Positions 8,521-16,221 of a DNA stretch of 40,100 bases are shown here, in pieces. Every line of letters begins with the position of its first letter. Within the stretch, counting starts at the first letter, position 1. This stretch comes from CAYPZT01 sp964415435. Lineage in GTDB: Bacteria; Patescibacteriota; Microgenomatia; UBA1406; GWC2-37-13. The notes below the pieces were generated by a model. That model made no database searches and was not told where the DNA came from. It saw only the letters and a program-made list of their open reading frames with translations. The position numbers and the translations under genes are program-made. The DNA is taken from assembly GCA_964415435.1 (NCBI GenBank), contig CAYPZT010000007.1:1-40100 (forward strand). The letters run 5' to 3'.

Positions 8521-9731
8521 AAATATTGATGCTGACGCCCTATCTGCCGTTTCCACCGGCATCCGGCGGACAGATACGAAGTCTTAACCTGCTCCGTTAT
8601 CTATCACGAAAAAATGATATAACCCTTATATCGCTGTATAAAAATGATAAGGAAAAACTATATTCTTCTCATCTCGAGTCTTTCTGCAAAAAGATTTACC
8701 TTTGTAAGCGTGCTGAAAAACCTTGGCAACTTAATAACGTCTTGCACTCCGTATTCTCTTTGATACCTTTTTTGATTGTGCGCAACTATTCAGTAGAAGC
8801 GCGCAAAACAATAGAAAAACTTCTTGATGAGGAGACATTCGATATTATCCATGCCGAAACATTTTACATAATGCCACACATCCCCAAAACCAAGATACCC
8901 GTACTCCTGGTAGAGCAGACGATTGAATATCAGGTGTATCAGCATTTTGTACATTCATTCCCCTGGTTTATTCGCCCTTTTTTTTATAGTGATATTCTTA
9001 AACTGAAATACTGGGAAAAATTCTACTGGAAAAAGGCGGAACTTGTTGCTGCGGTATCTGAGGCAGATGAAAAAATTATTCACGCTGATGCGCCCCTCAT
9101 TAAATCCGTTATTATTCCAAACGGTGCGGGTGATGAGATGTTTGTTCATCGTCTTCATACTAAAAAAACAGGTACTCCATCGATTCTCTTTATGGGAAAT
9201 TTTTCATGGCTCCAAAACACGGAGGCTGCCGAGTACCTCATAGAGAAAATATATCCGCTTCTGAAAAATAGAATACATGACATCTCGATAATAATTGCAG
9301 GCCAGTCTGTTAATAGCAAAATAAAAATTCCGACCGATAAATCAATAAAACTCATAGATATTGCCCCTGATGACGGAGACGCTGTAAAAAAACTTTACTC
9401 CGATGCTACTCTCTTTATTGCCCCCATTTTTGGCCCAGGAGGCACACGGCTGAAAATACTGGCCGCAATGGCATCAGGACTACCTGTCATAGCGACAAAA
9501 ACAGGCATTCAAGGTCTTAACTTAAAGGACAAGGAGCACGTACTTATCGCCGACACCCCTGACGATTTTGTAGAAAAAATTACACAAATATTATCTGATG
9601 CGCAGTTATACAATAGATTGAGATCTAATGCCTACCAACGTACGCATGAACAGTATAGTTGGCCATCTATTTCCAAGAAGTTGGAGTCTGTTTATAAGGA
9701 CATAATAAAATCCCATGCGCATAGGAATTGA
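8517..9731 (+). CDS. GT4 family glycosyltransferase with an altered EX7E region
   Basis: A 404 aa GT-B fold enzyme. The N-terminus, with YLPFPPASGGQIRSL, is a standard acceptor-domain start with the glycine-rich loop. The donor domain carries SILFMGNFSW and GPGGTRLKILAAMASG, followed by LPVIATKTGIQGL. In relatives the segment reads KILEAMA, where Glu is the second acid of the EX7E motif. Here the codon at 9462-9464 is GCC (Ala), so that acid is missing. The protein may still be active, since the first Glu is also poorly conserved in this subgroup, or it may have become an accessory. The start overlaps the previous stop by four bases and the end overlaps the next gene by 17 bases. Confidence 0.87.
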   Translation: MKILMLTPYLPFPPASGGQIRSLNLLRYLSRKNDITLISLYKNDKEKLYSSHLESFCKKIYLCKRAEKPWQLNNVLHSVFSLIPFLIVRNYSVEARKTIEKLLDEETFDIIHAETFYIMPHIPKTKIPVLLVEQTIEYQVYQHFVHSFPWFIRPFFYSDILKLKYWEKFYWKKAELVAAVSEADEKIIHADAPLIKSVIIPNGAGDEMFVHRLHTKKTGTPSILFMGNFSWLQNTEAAEYLIEKIYPLLKNRIHDISIIIAGQSVNSKIKIPTDKSIKLIDIAPDDGDAVKKLYSDATLFIAPIFGPGGTRLKILAAMASGLPVIATKTGIQGLNLKDKEHVLIADTPDDFVEKITQILSDAQLYNRLRSNAYQRTHEQYSWPSISKKLESVYKDIIKSHAHRN

Positions 9732-10806
9732 CATTTCACAGTCTGTTTATAGCAATACAGGAGTCGGAAGATTCACCACAGGACTTGCCGAAACTCTCAT
9801 TCAAAAAAAGGGTGATCAGTGGGTTTTCCTGCTTTCATCGTTTCGCAGCAAACTGCCCATGCATTTACTGAAACAGGTGGATTCATCCGGAATGTCCCTT
9901 AAAAGACTCCCTTTTTCACCACGTATGCTCTCTTTTTTATGGAATGACGCGCATATTCTAAAAATCGAGAGTGTCACCGGGCCCCTTGACTGGTTCATAA
10001 GCTCCGATTGGACCGAGCCACCGGCTAACGCCAAAAAAGCGACAGTTGTACATGACCTCGTGTTTAAGCGCTATCCGGAAACAGTCGATCCCTATATTCT
10101 CTCTGTACAGGAAAAGAGACTTAGATGGGTAAAGAAAGAGTCGTCTATTATTTTTGCAGACTCGATGTGCACCAAGGAAGATCTTATGCAGTATTACGCT
10201 GTTCCTTCCGATCGCATTATTGTGAACTATCCGGGAGTGTCGGTTCATCCGGTATCGGCGAGTACGGTAAAGAAAGTACTCAATCTTTTGGGTCTACACC
10301 GGCCCTACATACTCGCGGTAGGAAAAAAGGAGCCACGAAAGAATTATGACAGGCTTATTGAAGCCTTTGTCAAGCTGGGCGACGTAGGACATGATCTTGT
10401 CATTGTGGGTCCTGCAGGGTGGCAGGATATTGAAAGCAGTAGTCCTTTTGTGCGTATCCTTAACTCTGTAAATGATACTGAACTGCATGCACTCTATCAG
10501 GGAAGTGTTTTTTTTATTTTCCCTTCGCTCTATGAAGGCTTTGGCTATCCTCTTGTTGAGGCTATGCTCCTCGACATCCCTACCGCTGTATCTCAGTCAT
10601 CTTCCCTCGAGGAAATTGCAGGCAGCAGCTCTCTCCTGTTTGACCCGCTAAGCATAGGGTCCATACAGAATGCCATTAGGGAAATGATTGAAAATAAAAC
10701 ACTAAGAAATAGTCTCAGATCAAAAGGAAAAAAAACTGCCGTCTCCTACACGTGGGAAAGATACTATAATAATATGATTAAGGCGCTTAATGACTTCACA
10801 TCTTAA
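9715..10806 (+). CDS. GT4 family glycosyltransferase
   Basis: A 363 aa GT-B fold glycosyltransferase of the mannosyltransferase-like group. It begins MRIGIDISQSVYSNTGVGRF, the usual glycine-rich acceptor-side loop. The donor domain has YILAVGKKEPRKNYDRLIEA and an intact EX7E motif in YEGFGYPLVEAM. It is a paralogue of the next gene, and both share the layout GID...TGVG/VGVS, VHDLVF/IHDLAF and the P(S)LYEGFG block. It overlaps the upstream gene by 17 bases and precedes the next by three bases. No Shine-Dalgarno sequence is present, so coupling from the upstream cistron is likely. The transferred sugar cannot be deduced. Confidence 0.9.
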   Translation: MRIGIDISQSVYSNTGVGRFTTGLAETLIQKKGDQWVFLLSSFRSKLPMHLLKQVDSSGMSLKRLPFSPRMLSFLWNDAHILKIESVTGPLDWFISSDWTEPPANAKKATVVHDLVFKRYPETVDPYILSVQEKRLRWVKKESSIIFADSMCTKEDLMQYYAVPSDRIIVNYPGVSVHPVSASTVKKVLNLLGLHRPYILAVGKKEPRKNYDRLIEAFVKLGDVGHDLVIVGPAGWQDIESSSPFVRILNSVNDTELHALYQGSVFFIFPSLYEGFGYPLVEAMLLDIPTAVSQSSSLEEIAGSSSLLFDPLSIGSIQNAIREMIENKTLRNSLRSKGKKTAVSYTWERYYNNMIKALNDFTS

Positions 10807-10809
10807 TGT

Positions 10810-11895
10810 ATGATAATTGGCATAGACGGCAATGAAGCGAACGTGGCACACAAAGTAGGAGTATCTGTATATACCCTTGAGCTTCTCGAGTACTTCCGTT
10901 CACAGGCCGGACCCAACCTTCAGTTTCGAGTGTATCTTAAGGATTCTCCTCGTCCTGATCTTCCAAAGCAAACACAATATTTTACGTACGAAGTAGTATG
11001 GGGACCAGTGATGTGGTCACAGTTTTTTCTTTCACTACGCCTTGCACTAAAAAACAGTATTGACGTATTCTTCGCACCGGCACACTATTCGCCACGTTTT
11101 TGTCCCTCACCGCTTGTTGTTACCATACATGATCTGGCATTTTTCTACTACCCAGACGAGTTTTTAAAAAAAGATCTCTATAAACTCAGCAACTGGACGA
11201 CACATTCTGTCAGAAAAGCAAGGAGTATTATTGCCGTTTCCAAAAATACAAAAAAAGACCTTCTGAAGTTTTATAATATTGCATCCGAACGGGTTGCGGT
11301 AATATATAACGGTTTTGAAAAAACTGCACGCTCAGAGGCAGAAGATAAAAACATAGAAAAACCCTATTTTCTTTTTACGGGAACGCTCCAGCCTCGTAAA
11401 AATATCTCATTTCTTATACGTACATTTGCACAGTTTCATAAGGGTCAGCCGCAGTACAAACTCGTTATAACAGGAAAAAAAGGGTGGATGTATGAAGAAA
11501 TTTTTAAAGAAGTTGAACGGCTACAGCTTAAAGATTCTGTCATATTTACAGATTATATTGAAGATACTAAACTTGCAGATCTTTACAAAAATGCAGAGAT
11601 ATTTATTCTGCCTTCATTATATGAAGGATTCGGAGTACCGATACTTGAGGCTATGTCATTTGGGTGTCCTGTTCTCTGCTCTTATAACTCGAGTCTGCCC
11701 GAAGTGGGTGGTGATGCTGCGATTTACTTTGATCCCTTTGATGAAAAAGATCTTCTAGAAAAGATGAATGTCCTTTCCGGAAATAAAACACTGCGACGAG
11801 AGCTCACTAAGAAAGGCTTTCAACAGATTAAACAGTTTTCGTGGAGAAAGTGTGCGGAGGAAACGCTGCAGGTTATTAAAGACTCGGTTTCATAG
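10810..11895 (+). CDS. GT4 family glycosyltransferase
   Basis: A 361 aa GT-B enzyme closely similar in architecture to its upstream neighbour. It opens MIIGIDGNEAN...VGVSVYTLELL, contains TIHDLAFFYYPDEF, the donor-domain start YFLFTGTLQPRKN and the complete EX7E motif in LYEGFGVPILEAM. The pair probably arose by duplication and adds successive sugars to one glycan. A three-base gap from the previous stop and only four bases before the FemAB-like start place it firmly inside the operon. The substrate cannot be assigned from sequence alone. Confidence 0.9.
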   Translation: MIIGIDGNEANVAHKVGVSVYTLELLEYFRSQAGPNLQFRVYLKDSPRPDLPKQTQYFTYEVVWGPVMWSQFFLSLRLALKNSIDVFFAPAHYSPRFCPSPLVVTIHDLAFFYYPDEFLKKDLYKLSNWTTHSVRKARSIIAVSKNTKKDLLKFYNIASERVAVIYNGFEKTARSEAEDKNIEKPYFLFTGTLQPRKNISFLIRTFAQFHKGQPQYKLVITGKKGWMYEEIFKEVERLQLKDSVIFTDYIEDTKLADLYKNAEIFILPSLYEGFGVPILEAMSFGCPVLCSYNSSLPEVGGDAAIYFDPFDEKDLLEKMNVLSGNKTLRRELTKKGFQQIKQFSWRKCAEETLQVIKDSVS

Positions 11896-11899
11896 TTCT

Positions 11900-12901
11900 A
11901 TGGATATACGGATTATTGGATCAGATTTCCCATCTAAAGAATTCGATCAGTCTGTTTTTCACCCACTACAGTCATGGCGATGGGGTGAAGCACGAAAGAG
12001 TCTCGGCACAGAGATCGTCCGTTTAGGTGAATTTAATGGCAACCAGCTTGTTGACGCTTTCCAAATATCGATTCATCCTGTCCCCTATAGTCCGTACAAA
12101 ATTGGATATATCCCCAGGTCAGTTATCCCTTCGGAGGGAATTATTGATTACTTAGCCGAGTACGGAAGAGCTCATCAGCTTATCTTCATTAAATTCGAAC
12201 CTTATGCGTTCGTTGACGGTGACACTGCAAAAAAACTATCCAAAAGACTAGCTATCTCTCCCCATCCACTTTTTACCCCCTGGACACAAATTCTTAATCT
12301 GAATCCGTCGGAGTCAGACCTTCTTAAAAATATGAAGTCAAAAACCCGTTACAATATTAGACTAGCGGAACGAAAAGGGGTTACCGTAAAACAGGAAGAT
12401 ACGGATACTGGCTTTAAAACGTTTATAAAGCTCTACTTCGAAACATGCAAACGACAGCATTATTTTGGACACAATGAACTGTATCACCGTGAAGTCTGGG
12501 AACATCTTCAAGGAAGTATTGCCCACCTGCTTATCGCCTACTATGAAAACATTCCTCTAGCCGCATATGAACTCTTTAAATTTAAAGATCATTGGTACTA
12601 TGTATATGGTGGAACCTCTGATCTTCACAGGAATCTGATGGCCTCAAATCTCCTTATGTGGGAAGCAATACGTCTCGGTAAGGAGCTTGGGGCAACTACG
12701 TTTGATATGTGGGGTTCGCTCGCCCCCGGCGCAGAAGACCAGCATGGATGGTCGGGCTTTACACGGTTCAAGGAAGGGTATGGTACTGAATACAAGCAAA
12801 CTGTAGGAAGTTACGATCTTATAATTAATCCATCTCTTTATAAAATCTACAACGCAGCCCAGAACATACGCAATAAGCTCCTGGAAATACTTCCCCGTTA
12901 G
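11900..12901 (+). CDS. FemAB/FemX-like peptidyl (aminoacyl) transferase
   Basis: A 333 aa protein of the FemAB superfamily (tandem GNAT folds), which moves aminoacyl groups from aminoacyl-tRNA onto the lipid II stem peptide. Landmarks are FHPLQSWRWGEAR near the N-terminus (the usual QS..WG), MKSKTRYNIRLAERKGV in the middle, and YYVYGGTSDLHRN, LLMWEAIRLGKELG and FDMWGSLAPG then GFTRFKEGYG at the end, all diagnostic for the family. The ATG at 11900 fits the family N-terminus and follows the previous stop by four bases. The longer open frame reaching back into the GT4 gene is not used. Its presence at the end of a glycan operon suggests that peptidoglycan bridge formation and surface glycan assembly are coordinated. 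Its stop interleaves with that of the convergent lon gene. Confidence 0.88.
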   Translation: MDIRIIGSDFPSKEFDQSVFHPLQSWRWGEARKSLGTEIVRLGEFNGNQLVDAFQISIHPVPYSPYKIGYIPRSVIPSEGIIDYLAEYGRAHQLIFIKFEPYAFVDGDTAKKLSKRLAISPHPLFTPWTQILNLNPSESDLLKNMKSKTRYNIRLAERKGVTVKQEDTDTGFKTFIKLYFETCKRQHYFGHNELYHREVWEHLQGSIAHLLIAYYENIPLAAYELFKFKDHWYYVYGGTSDLHRNLMASNLLMWEAIRLGKELGATTFDMWGSLAPGAEDQHGWSGFTRFKEGYGTEYKQTVGSYDLIINPSLYKIYNAAQNIRNKLLEILPR

Positions 12902-15315
12902 TTGACCTTTTCTTCCTTCTTAAGAGTCGCAAAACGCTTGTGGTTCATGAATGTTTCTTTGTTGGCGGGCAGTGCCAAAGCGACCTTCAAAACGTCGTCC
13001 ATATGGTCCACAAAAACAAGGTTCAGATCTTTTCGCACTGCCTCTGGGACATCTTCCATATCCTTCTTGTTGTCTTTAGGCATAATGATGGTTTTAATCT
13101 GTGCACGGTGCGCACCTATCATTTTTTCCTTTATGCCACCGATTTCAAGTGCCCGACCACGAAGCGTGATTTCGCCTGTCATTGCCACATCCCGTTTTAC
13201 CGGAATCTTGGTGAGGGCCGAAATCATAGCGGTTGTTATGGCAATACCCGCAGACGGACCATCTTTTGGGATCGCACCTTCCGGAACATGCACATGGATA
13301 TCAATTTTGTGGAAAAAGTCCTTCGGAAGGCCAAAGATGTCCCACCGGGATCGTATATAGGAGAGGGCTGCCTGACAGGATTCCTTCATCACTTCACCCA
13401 GTTGTCCTGTAAGAGTAAGATGTCCCTTACCTGGCATGATAGCAACCTCAATAAAGAGAATATCTCCACCAACCGGAGTCCAGAACATCCCAGTCGAAAT
13501 GCCCACAGTGTCTTTTTCTTCGATGATCTGTGAGGAATGCTTATAAGGTCCCAAATACTTTGTCACTTCGGAAATACCGACAACGCGTGTTTTTATTTTC
13601 TTCTCGACTATCTCACGGGCTACTTTTCTGAAGATCGTTGCAATCTGTCTTTCGAGATCGCGGACACCGGCCTCACGGGTGTATCGGCGAATAATCGTCC
13701 TGAGGGCAACATCGGTGATGCGGATATCCTTCGGTTCCAGACTGTGAGCCTCGAGCTGTTTTTCAATGAGATGCTCCTGCGCTATATTAAATTTCTCATC
13801 CTCTGTGTAACCTGCAAAATGGATCACCTCAAGTCTGTCAAGGAGCGCTTCGGGGATCGTATCCAGTATATTTGCTGTCGTGATAAAAAATACATCCGAT
13901 AGATCAAAAGGTACCTCCAGATAGTGGTCTGAAAATGCTGTGTTCTGCTCTGGGTCAAGCGCCTCAAGAAGTGCCGCTGACGGGTCACCACGATAGTCAC
14001 GCCCTATCTTGTCGATTTCGTCAAGCATAAATACAGGATTCTTTTCGCCTACCTGCTTTATGCCTTGAATAATTCTGCCCGGCATTGCGCCAACATAGGT
14101 GCGCCTGTGTCCACGGATTTCCGCTTCGTCACGGATGCCGCCTAGCGACATTTTAACGAACTTTCTATTGAGGGATTTCGCTATAGACTTGCCAAGCGAT
14201 GTCTTACCCACACCAGGTGGTCCAACGAAACATAGAATGGTGGGCTGATGCTCCTTTTTATTCTTTTTTGCCTTCAGTTTTGTAAGCTCTATGACAGCGA
14301 GATATTCAAGAATACGTTCTTTTATTTTCTTGAGTCCGTAGTGGTCCTCATTTAATGTGCCCTCTGCTTTTTTAATATTCACCACGCCCTTCGAAGAAGA
14401 GGCCCATGGAAGATCGACAAGCCAATCCAAATAAGTACGTATATACGAAGCCTCCGGATTAAACTGCGACATCTGCGTCAGCTTCTTGAGCTCCTTGATT
14501 GCCTTTTCCTCAACTGCCTTCGGCATACGTGCCTTTCTTATTTTCTCACGGTACTCGTCAACCTCACGATCCTCATTCTTTCCTCCAAGTTCCTCCTCAA
14601 TCGTTTTCATCTTCTCGCGTAGAAACGTTTCTTTCATCCCCTGCTCAAACTTCTTCTGTGTTTTTGAAGAGATATTAAACTCTATTTCGAGAATACGTAC
14701 CTCGCGATTAATGTACTGAACCTCTCTTTTCAGCCGTTCTTTTAAGTCTGTCTCTTCTAGAAGATCTTGACGTTCGCTTATCTTGAGATCAAGAACCGAG
14801 GCAACTTGATTTGAAAAATCATTCGAATTGGTGATATTGAGGATATTCATGAGAAAACCGAAGTCTATGGTTTTTCCCAAATTTATTGCCCGTTTTATCT
14901 GTGAGGAGATATGCCGTATCATGGCCTGGATCTCCTCATCCTCGCGTATTTTGTCTACGAACGGCTCATACTTCGCTTCAAAAAATGGCTCATCACTCGT
15001 GTATTCCCTTATATGAACCTTCTCACGTCCCTTAACGAGCGCATTGATCTCTCCCTTCTCGCCCATTATGGTCTTTTCAATAGTCGCAATGACACCAACA
15101 GAATAAAGATCATCTTTGGCGGGGTCGTCAGAGGAAGGATTTTTCTGCATGACAAGAATAATGCGCTTATCTTTCTTGAGGGCGTCGTTTATGGCAGCAA
15201 CACTTTTCTTACGCCCGAAAACCAGAGCATTTTCAGTATTGGGGAAAACGATACCTTCACGAATGGCGGCGACGGGCAACGGACTTGAGTCTGAAGAACC
15301 TATTAGAAATGTCAT
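12898..15315 (-). CDS. lon: ATP-dependent Lon protease (LonA)
   Basis: An 805 aa hexameric AAA+ serine protease that degrades misfolded and regulatory proteins in the cytoplasm. Domain order is the N-terminal substrate-binding LAN domain with a coiled-coil region (to about residue 310), the AAA+ module with Walker A GPPGVGKTS and Walker B FMLDEIDKIG, then the protease domain with the catalytic Ser688 in KDGPSAGIA and Lys731 in GGIKEKMIGAHR, a Ser-Lys dyad with the usual 43-residue spacing. Length is standard. The start follows a consensus promoter by eight bases, and a CIRCE-like inverted repeat covers that promoter, so heat-shock control by HrcA is likely. The 3' end overlaps the convergent FemAB-like gene by four bases. 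Confidence 0.98.
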   Translation of the reverse strand: MTFLIGSSDSSPLPVAAIREGIVFPNTENALVFGRKKSVAAINDALKKDKRIILVMQKNPSSDDPAKDDLYSVGVIATIEKTIMGEKGEINALVKGREKVHIREYTSDEPFFEAKYEPFVDKIREDEEIQAMIRHISSQIKRAINLGKTIDFGFLMNILNITNSNDFSNQVASVLDLKISERQDLLEETDLKERLKREVQYINREVRILEIEFNISSKTQKKFEQGMKETFLREKMKTIEEELGGKNEDREVDEYREKIRKARMPKAVEEKAIKELKKLTQMSQFNPEASYIRTYLDWLVDLPWASSSKGVVNIKKAEGTLNEDHYGLKKIKERILEYLAVIELTKLKAKKNKKEHQPTILCFVGPPGVGKTSLGKSIAKSLNRKFVKMSLGGIRDEAEIRGHRRTYVGAMPGRIIQGIKQVGEKNPVFMLDEIDKIGRDYRGDPSAALLEALDPEQNTAFSDHYLEVPFDLSDVFFITTANILDTIPEALLDRLEVIHFAGYTEDEKFNIAQEHLIEKQLEAHSLEPKDIRITDVALRTIIRRYTREAGVRDLERQIATIFRKVAREIVEKKIKTRVVGISEVTKYLGPYKHSSQIIEEKDTVGISTGMFWTPVGGDILFIEVAIMPGKGHLTLTGQLGEVMKESCQAALSYIRSRWDIFGLPKDFFHKIDIHVHVPEGAIPKDGPSAGIAITTAMISALTKIPVKRDVAMTGEITLRGRALEIGGIKEKMIGAHRAQIKTIIMPKDNKKDMEDVPEAVRKDLNLVFVDHMDDVLKVALALPANKETFMNHKRFATLKKEEKVN

Positions 15316-15318
15316 ATA

Positions 15319-15345
15319 TTAGCAGTATAGTTAACTAATTGCTAA
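15319..15345. promoter_or_regulatory. CIRCE-like HrcA operator over the lon promoter
   Basis: Two 9-base arms, TTAGCAGTA and AATTGCTAA (plus strand), are separated by exactly nine bases. The classical CIRCE is TTAGCACTC-N9-GAGTGCTAA, and each arm here matches 7 of 9 positions, including the outer TTAGCA and TGCTAA. The nine-base centre belongs to a further perfect 10-bp palindrome, TAGTTAACTA. The element spans the lon -10 box and nearly all of its spacer, the expected position for a repressor site. Confidence 0.75.
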
Positions 15346-15352
15346 ATGTCAA
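15324..15352 (-). promoter_or_regulatory. Sigma70-type promoter of lon
   Basis: On the minus strand TTGACA (complement of 15347-15352), a 17-base spacer and TATACT (complement of 15324-15329). Eight bases then lead to the lon ATG. The promoter begins only 15 bases after the korB stop, with no terminator visible between them. Confidence 0.85.
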
Positions 15353-15367
15353 TAGGTACCTTTAAAA

Positions 15368-16216
15368 CTACACAAAATCCTCTGTAAGAGAGGCTATATC
15401 TGTGAATCTATCCTTGTGTGTAAGAGGAGTCTTGAGCTGAGCTATTTGATCCGTAAAGGATGGCCTATCCGTCTCATACAATACCCCGAGTGGAAACTTC
15501 TCTGCCTCTGACTCCATCGTTTTTTCGAGAGCCATCCTCTTGTCCTGCGAATTGTATCCCTCCTCAAGTTTGTATACGCGGGAGAGGTAATACTGGTATG
15601 TATTTACCTTGTTAAAGGTGACACAGGGCTGGAGGATATTCACAAGCGAAAACCCTTTATGCTCTATGGCTTTCGTAATGAGTCCCGTTGCATGGTTTAT
15701 GTCTCCTGCAAACCCCTGAGCCACAAATGTAGCGCCCTGCGTGACTGCCAATGCGAGCGGGTTGACCGGAACTTCGATGATACCGGCAGGAGTAGATTTT
15801 CCCTTAAATCCTTTATCCGCAGTTGGAGCCACCTGTCCAGTTGTCAAACCATACACACCGTTGTCATGCACTATCACCGTGATGTCGTGATTTCCTCGAC
15901 AGGCATGTAACAGGTGATTACCTCCTTCGCCATAGGTGTCTCCGTCACCAACTATAGCAATCACTTTGGCGTTGTGTTGCGCTATTTTTGCTCCTATGGC
16001 ATTTGGAATTGATCGTCCGTGAAGCGAGTGAATGGCATAAGCGTTGAGGAAATCATTCATGTTGCCTGAACAACCAATCCCAAATACCACCATTACTTCC
16101 GAGGGTGAGAGACCCAACTCCACAACCGATTTTTTAATTGCCACGCTTATACCCCAATCACCACACCCCGGGCACCACGTAGGCGTATAACCGTCAAAGT
16201 CTTGTACTGTCGACAT
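15368..16216 (-). CDS. korB: 2-oxoacid:ferredoxin oxidoreductase, beta subunit (KorB-like)
   Basis: The thiamine-diphosphate subunit of an oxygen-sensitive enzyme that interconverts a 2-oxoacid plus CoA and an acyl-CoA plus CO2, passing electrons to ferredoxin. The 282 aa protein has CPGCG (Cys15, Cys18), Cys49 in GIGCSG and Cys198 in LQPCVTFN, the four ligands expected for its [4Fe-4S] cluster. The ThDP/Mg motif is GDGD at 90-93 with Asn119 downstream. Length and motifs fit the 2-oxoglutarate/2-oxoacid two-subunit type rather than pyruvate:ferredoxin oxidoreductase of the single-chain form. The start is five bases after the korA stop. Substrate preference cannot be read from sequence. Confidence 0.93.
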   Translation of the reverse strand: MSTVQDFDGYTPTWCPGCGDWGISVAIKKSVVELGLSPSEVMVVFGIGCSGNMNDFLNAYAIHSLHGRSIPNAIGAKIAQHNAKVIAIVGDGDTYGEGGNHLLHACRGNHDITVIVHDNGVYGLTTGQVAPTADKGFKGKSTPAGIIEVPVNPLALAVTQGATFVAQGFAGDINHATGLITKAIEHKGFSLVNILQPCVTFNKVNTYQYYLSRVYKLEEGYNSQDKRMALEKTMESEAEKFPLGVLYETDRPSFTDQIAQLKTPLTHKDRFTDIASLTEDFV

Positions 16217-16221
16217 AGGTA

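Noticed and set aside
11768..11899. Extended N-terminus of the FemAB-like protein
   Set aside because: The extension lies wholly in the upstream GT4 gene and has no family similarity; the ATG at 11900 gives the normal start.
12940..13533. 197-codon frame antisense to lon
   Set aside because: Shadow of the conserved lon coding sequence; no promoter and no family features.
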